Made by a program: the position numbers and the translations under genes
The notes under the pieces: model-generated
What the model was told of the DNA's origin: nothing
Databases searched by the model: none
Seen by the model: the letters and a program-made list of their open reading frames with translations, nothing else
In this document: positions 62,877 through 64,000 of the stretch, piece by piece
Position numbering within the stretch: position 1 is the stretch's first letter
Layout of the letters: every line of letters starts with the position of its first letter
Assembly: GCF_003994855.1 (NCBI RefSeq)
Contig: NZ_CP034142.1
Location: 2,480,001 to 2,544,000 of the forward strand
Reading direction: 5' to 3'
Origin: Marinobacter sp. NP-4(2019)
Lineage (GTDB): Bacteria > Pseudomonadota > Gammaproteobacteria > Pseudomonadales > Oleiphilaceae
DNA length: 64,000 nucleotides

Positions 62877-63728
62877 TTAATTATTCACTTTAAAGTCACT
62901 CGGTGGATTAGGTCTAGGATTGCTAGTTACACTAGGCTCAGTTGTATACACTTTGAAATCATCAACATAAATCGATGTTGCCTGTGAGAAACCAGAATTT
63001 GACCAACCCAGAACATATCCACCATTAATCCAGCCTTGATTGTCAGGCTCCCAGAAGGGCCAATCTAAAGCATGAAACAATTTGTCATTTATCCATACTT
63101 CGGCTCTTCCGTCGTTTTTTATCCCATCAGATCCCGCTTTATAATAAATCCTTACTTTGGTCCATTGACCCAATTGAATAGCAAACTCACTAGACGAACC
63201 AATAAAGTTACTAGTGTCGGAATCATTCACTGGCCAATTATTAGAGCCGTCCGGCTTCTGAGTGGTAGAAAGAAATCGTCTCATCAACGAGGCCCCTCCA
63301 CCCTGGACAGCAGACTCAACGGTTAGTAATTGCTTTGGCGCTCCATTATAGTTAAGCTGAAAAAACTTGTTATTAGAGGATCCAGATTGGGAGCGATGAT
63401 AATAATTATCTGGGTATAATATCCAATACTCTACCCAAATTTCAGGAACCCCGCTATCAAATCGAAATCCAAGTTCACGCCACGAATCTTCTCCATCTGC
63501 ATTGGGACCGAAAACAAACCTAGCTGAATAACTTCCTGTTTTGGCATAAGAACTGGAGACAGAAACATTCGACGAACTCCATCTTAAACTACCCTCACCT
63601 TTCTTTGATGAAGTAGAGAAATCACCCGACTCAAAACTGTCTTCAAACCATGGCGCCCCCAACTCTTGAGCATTGATAGACAGACTGAAGCCAAACAAAG
63701 CAAATAATAATATGATTGCATATTTCAT
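62877..63728 (-). CDS. Exported concanavalin-like protein, possible polysaccharide lyase
   Basis: About 283 residues with a clear signal peptide (KYAIILLFALFGFSLSINA, cleavage before QELGA). The mature part is a beta-sandwich of the lectin/glucanase or polysaccharide-lyase type: FEDSFESGDF at its start, YSARFVFGPNADGEDSWREL, WVEYWILYPDNYYH, GQWTKVRIYYKAG and IYVDDFKVY at the end. The start at 63728 is preferred because the 14 codons upstream do not belong to the signal peptide. It may trim or bind the exopolysaccharide outside the cell. Catalytic residues cannot be assigned confidently. AT-rich, like the flippase gene. Confidence 0.7.
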   Translation of the reverse strand: MKYAIILLFALFGFSLSINAQELGAPWFEDSFESGDFSTSSKKGEGSLRWSSSNVSVSSSYAKTGSYSARFVFGPNADGEDSWRELGFRFDSGVPEIWVEYWILYPDNYYHRSQSGSSNNKFFQLNYNGAPKQLLTVESAVQGGGASLMRRFLSTTQKPDGSNNWPVNDSDTSNFIGSSSEFAIQLGQWTKVRIYYKAGSDGIKNDGRAEVWINDKLFHALDWPFWEPDNQGWINGGYVLGWSNSGFSQATSIYVDDFKVYTTEPSVTSNPRPNPPSDFKVNN

Positions 63729-63775
63729 ATTGGTCACCACATTAATTTTCCAGTATGTTGATGAAACCATTTAGT

Positions 63776-64000
63776 CTATTGTTTTATGTCCTCCTTCAAT
63801 TTAAAAATGCTGGGCTTTAACGCTTGGTTAGCCCATGGAAACAAGTAATCCTCCCAACCAAATGTTTTAGAAAAACTATTTATTATCGGGACACCTCCTA
63901 AAATATCAATTATTCTTTGCCTTAACACAGACCTCCATATATCGATAATTTTTCTAGACAAGTAGAACCTATAAATCTTAATTGGATTCGAAGAGTAATA
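63776..64000 (-). CDS. C-terminal end of an unidentified protein, runs off right edge
   Basis: The minus-strand frame is open from the window edge to a stop at 63776-63778, giving 74 residues that begin YYSSNPIKIYRFYLSRK and end KPSIFKLKEDIKQ. A TTG inside (63961) would make a 61-residue ORF, but the open reading frame continues beyond the window, so I read it as the tail of a longer gene. Rich in Ile, Lys and aromatic residues and AT-rich, like its neighbours. Position suggests another polysaccharide-locus enzyme. The family is not recognised. Confidence 0.5.
   Translation of the reverse strand, partial: YYSSNPIKIYRFYLSRKIIDIWRSVLRQRIIDILGGVPIINSFSKTFGWEDYLFPWANQALKPSIFKLKEDIKQ

Noticed and set aside
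1..64000. CRISPR arrays, insertion sequences, prophage or plasmid genes
   Set aside because: No regularly spaced repeats, transposase, integrase or phage structural proteins were recognised on either strand.

Overview
The window looks like chromosomal DNA of a marine gammaproteobacterium. A Marinobacter-like organism is my best guess, based on the YcgN-YcgL-RNase D and RecR-YbaB-DnaX-4.5S RNA neighbourhoods and the style of the exosortase locus; this is an inference, not a database result. Roughly the first 22 kb is ordinary core chromosome, and the rest (about 22.9-64 kb) is a large surface-polysaccharide and secondary-metabolite locus.

Left part. A truncated fadD-like acyl-CoA synthetase (1-529, minus) diverges from a MaoC-type hydratase. 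Next comes a tightly overlapping nine-gene minus-strand operon (9539 down to 1203). It encodes a TolQ/ExbB protein, two TolR/ExbD proteins, an AgmX/PglI-type TonB-like protein, a TPR lipoprotein and two large exported TPR proteins, and resembles a simplified Agl/Glt (gliding-motor-like) energised envelope machine. A MoxR ATPase with two VWA proteins follows, then ycgN, ycgL, rnd, recR, ybaB, dnaX and the 4.5S RNA gene. A 2OG-Fe(II) oxygenase, a mutarotase, an acyltransferase and an epimerase precede the variable region.

Middle part. prsK, prsR, prsT and an exosortase A fused to an EpsI domain (22878-30811) form the control and sorting core of a PEP-CTERM/exopolysaccharide system. A minus-strand group follows: a formyltransferase with an apparent frameshift, a CelD/BcsL-type acetyltransferase, a cupin/JmjC-like protein and a GNAT. 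The most unusual element lies at 34742-50400: a dedicated phosphopantetheinyl transferase, an NRPS loading unit (A-PCP), a PKS carrying an integrated PLP aminotransferase (KS-AT-ACP-AMT), a dimodular NRPS (C-A-PCP-C-A-PCP, the last module with a glycine-like code), and two alpha/beta hydrolases that resemble the hydrolases usually seen at exosortase A loci. There is no terminal thioesterase. The expected scaffold is amino acid + malonate with the beta-keto group converted to an amine (a 3,4-diamino acid), then an unassigned residue, then glycine. The loading unit and the KS are in different frames across a C5G3 run, so the two ORFs were probably one protein.

Right part. An acyltransferase-3, a second cupin-like protein and a golvesin/calcium-repeat lipoprotein lead into polysaccharide genes: a DegT aminotransferase, a GT2, a polysaccharide deacetylase, two GT4 enzymes, a pyruvyl transferase and a Wzx-type flippase. 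From about 61.3 kb the DNA becomes visibly AT-rich, which suggests a separately acquired segment. The last gene runs off the right edge.

Working model (inference): PrsK/PrsR control an envelope and exopolysaccharide programme, and the NRPS-PKS makes a small amine-rich peptide. That peptide may be formylated, acetylated, hydroxylated or attached to the exopolysaccharide by the neighbouring enzymes. No PEP-CTERM substrate is encoded in the window.
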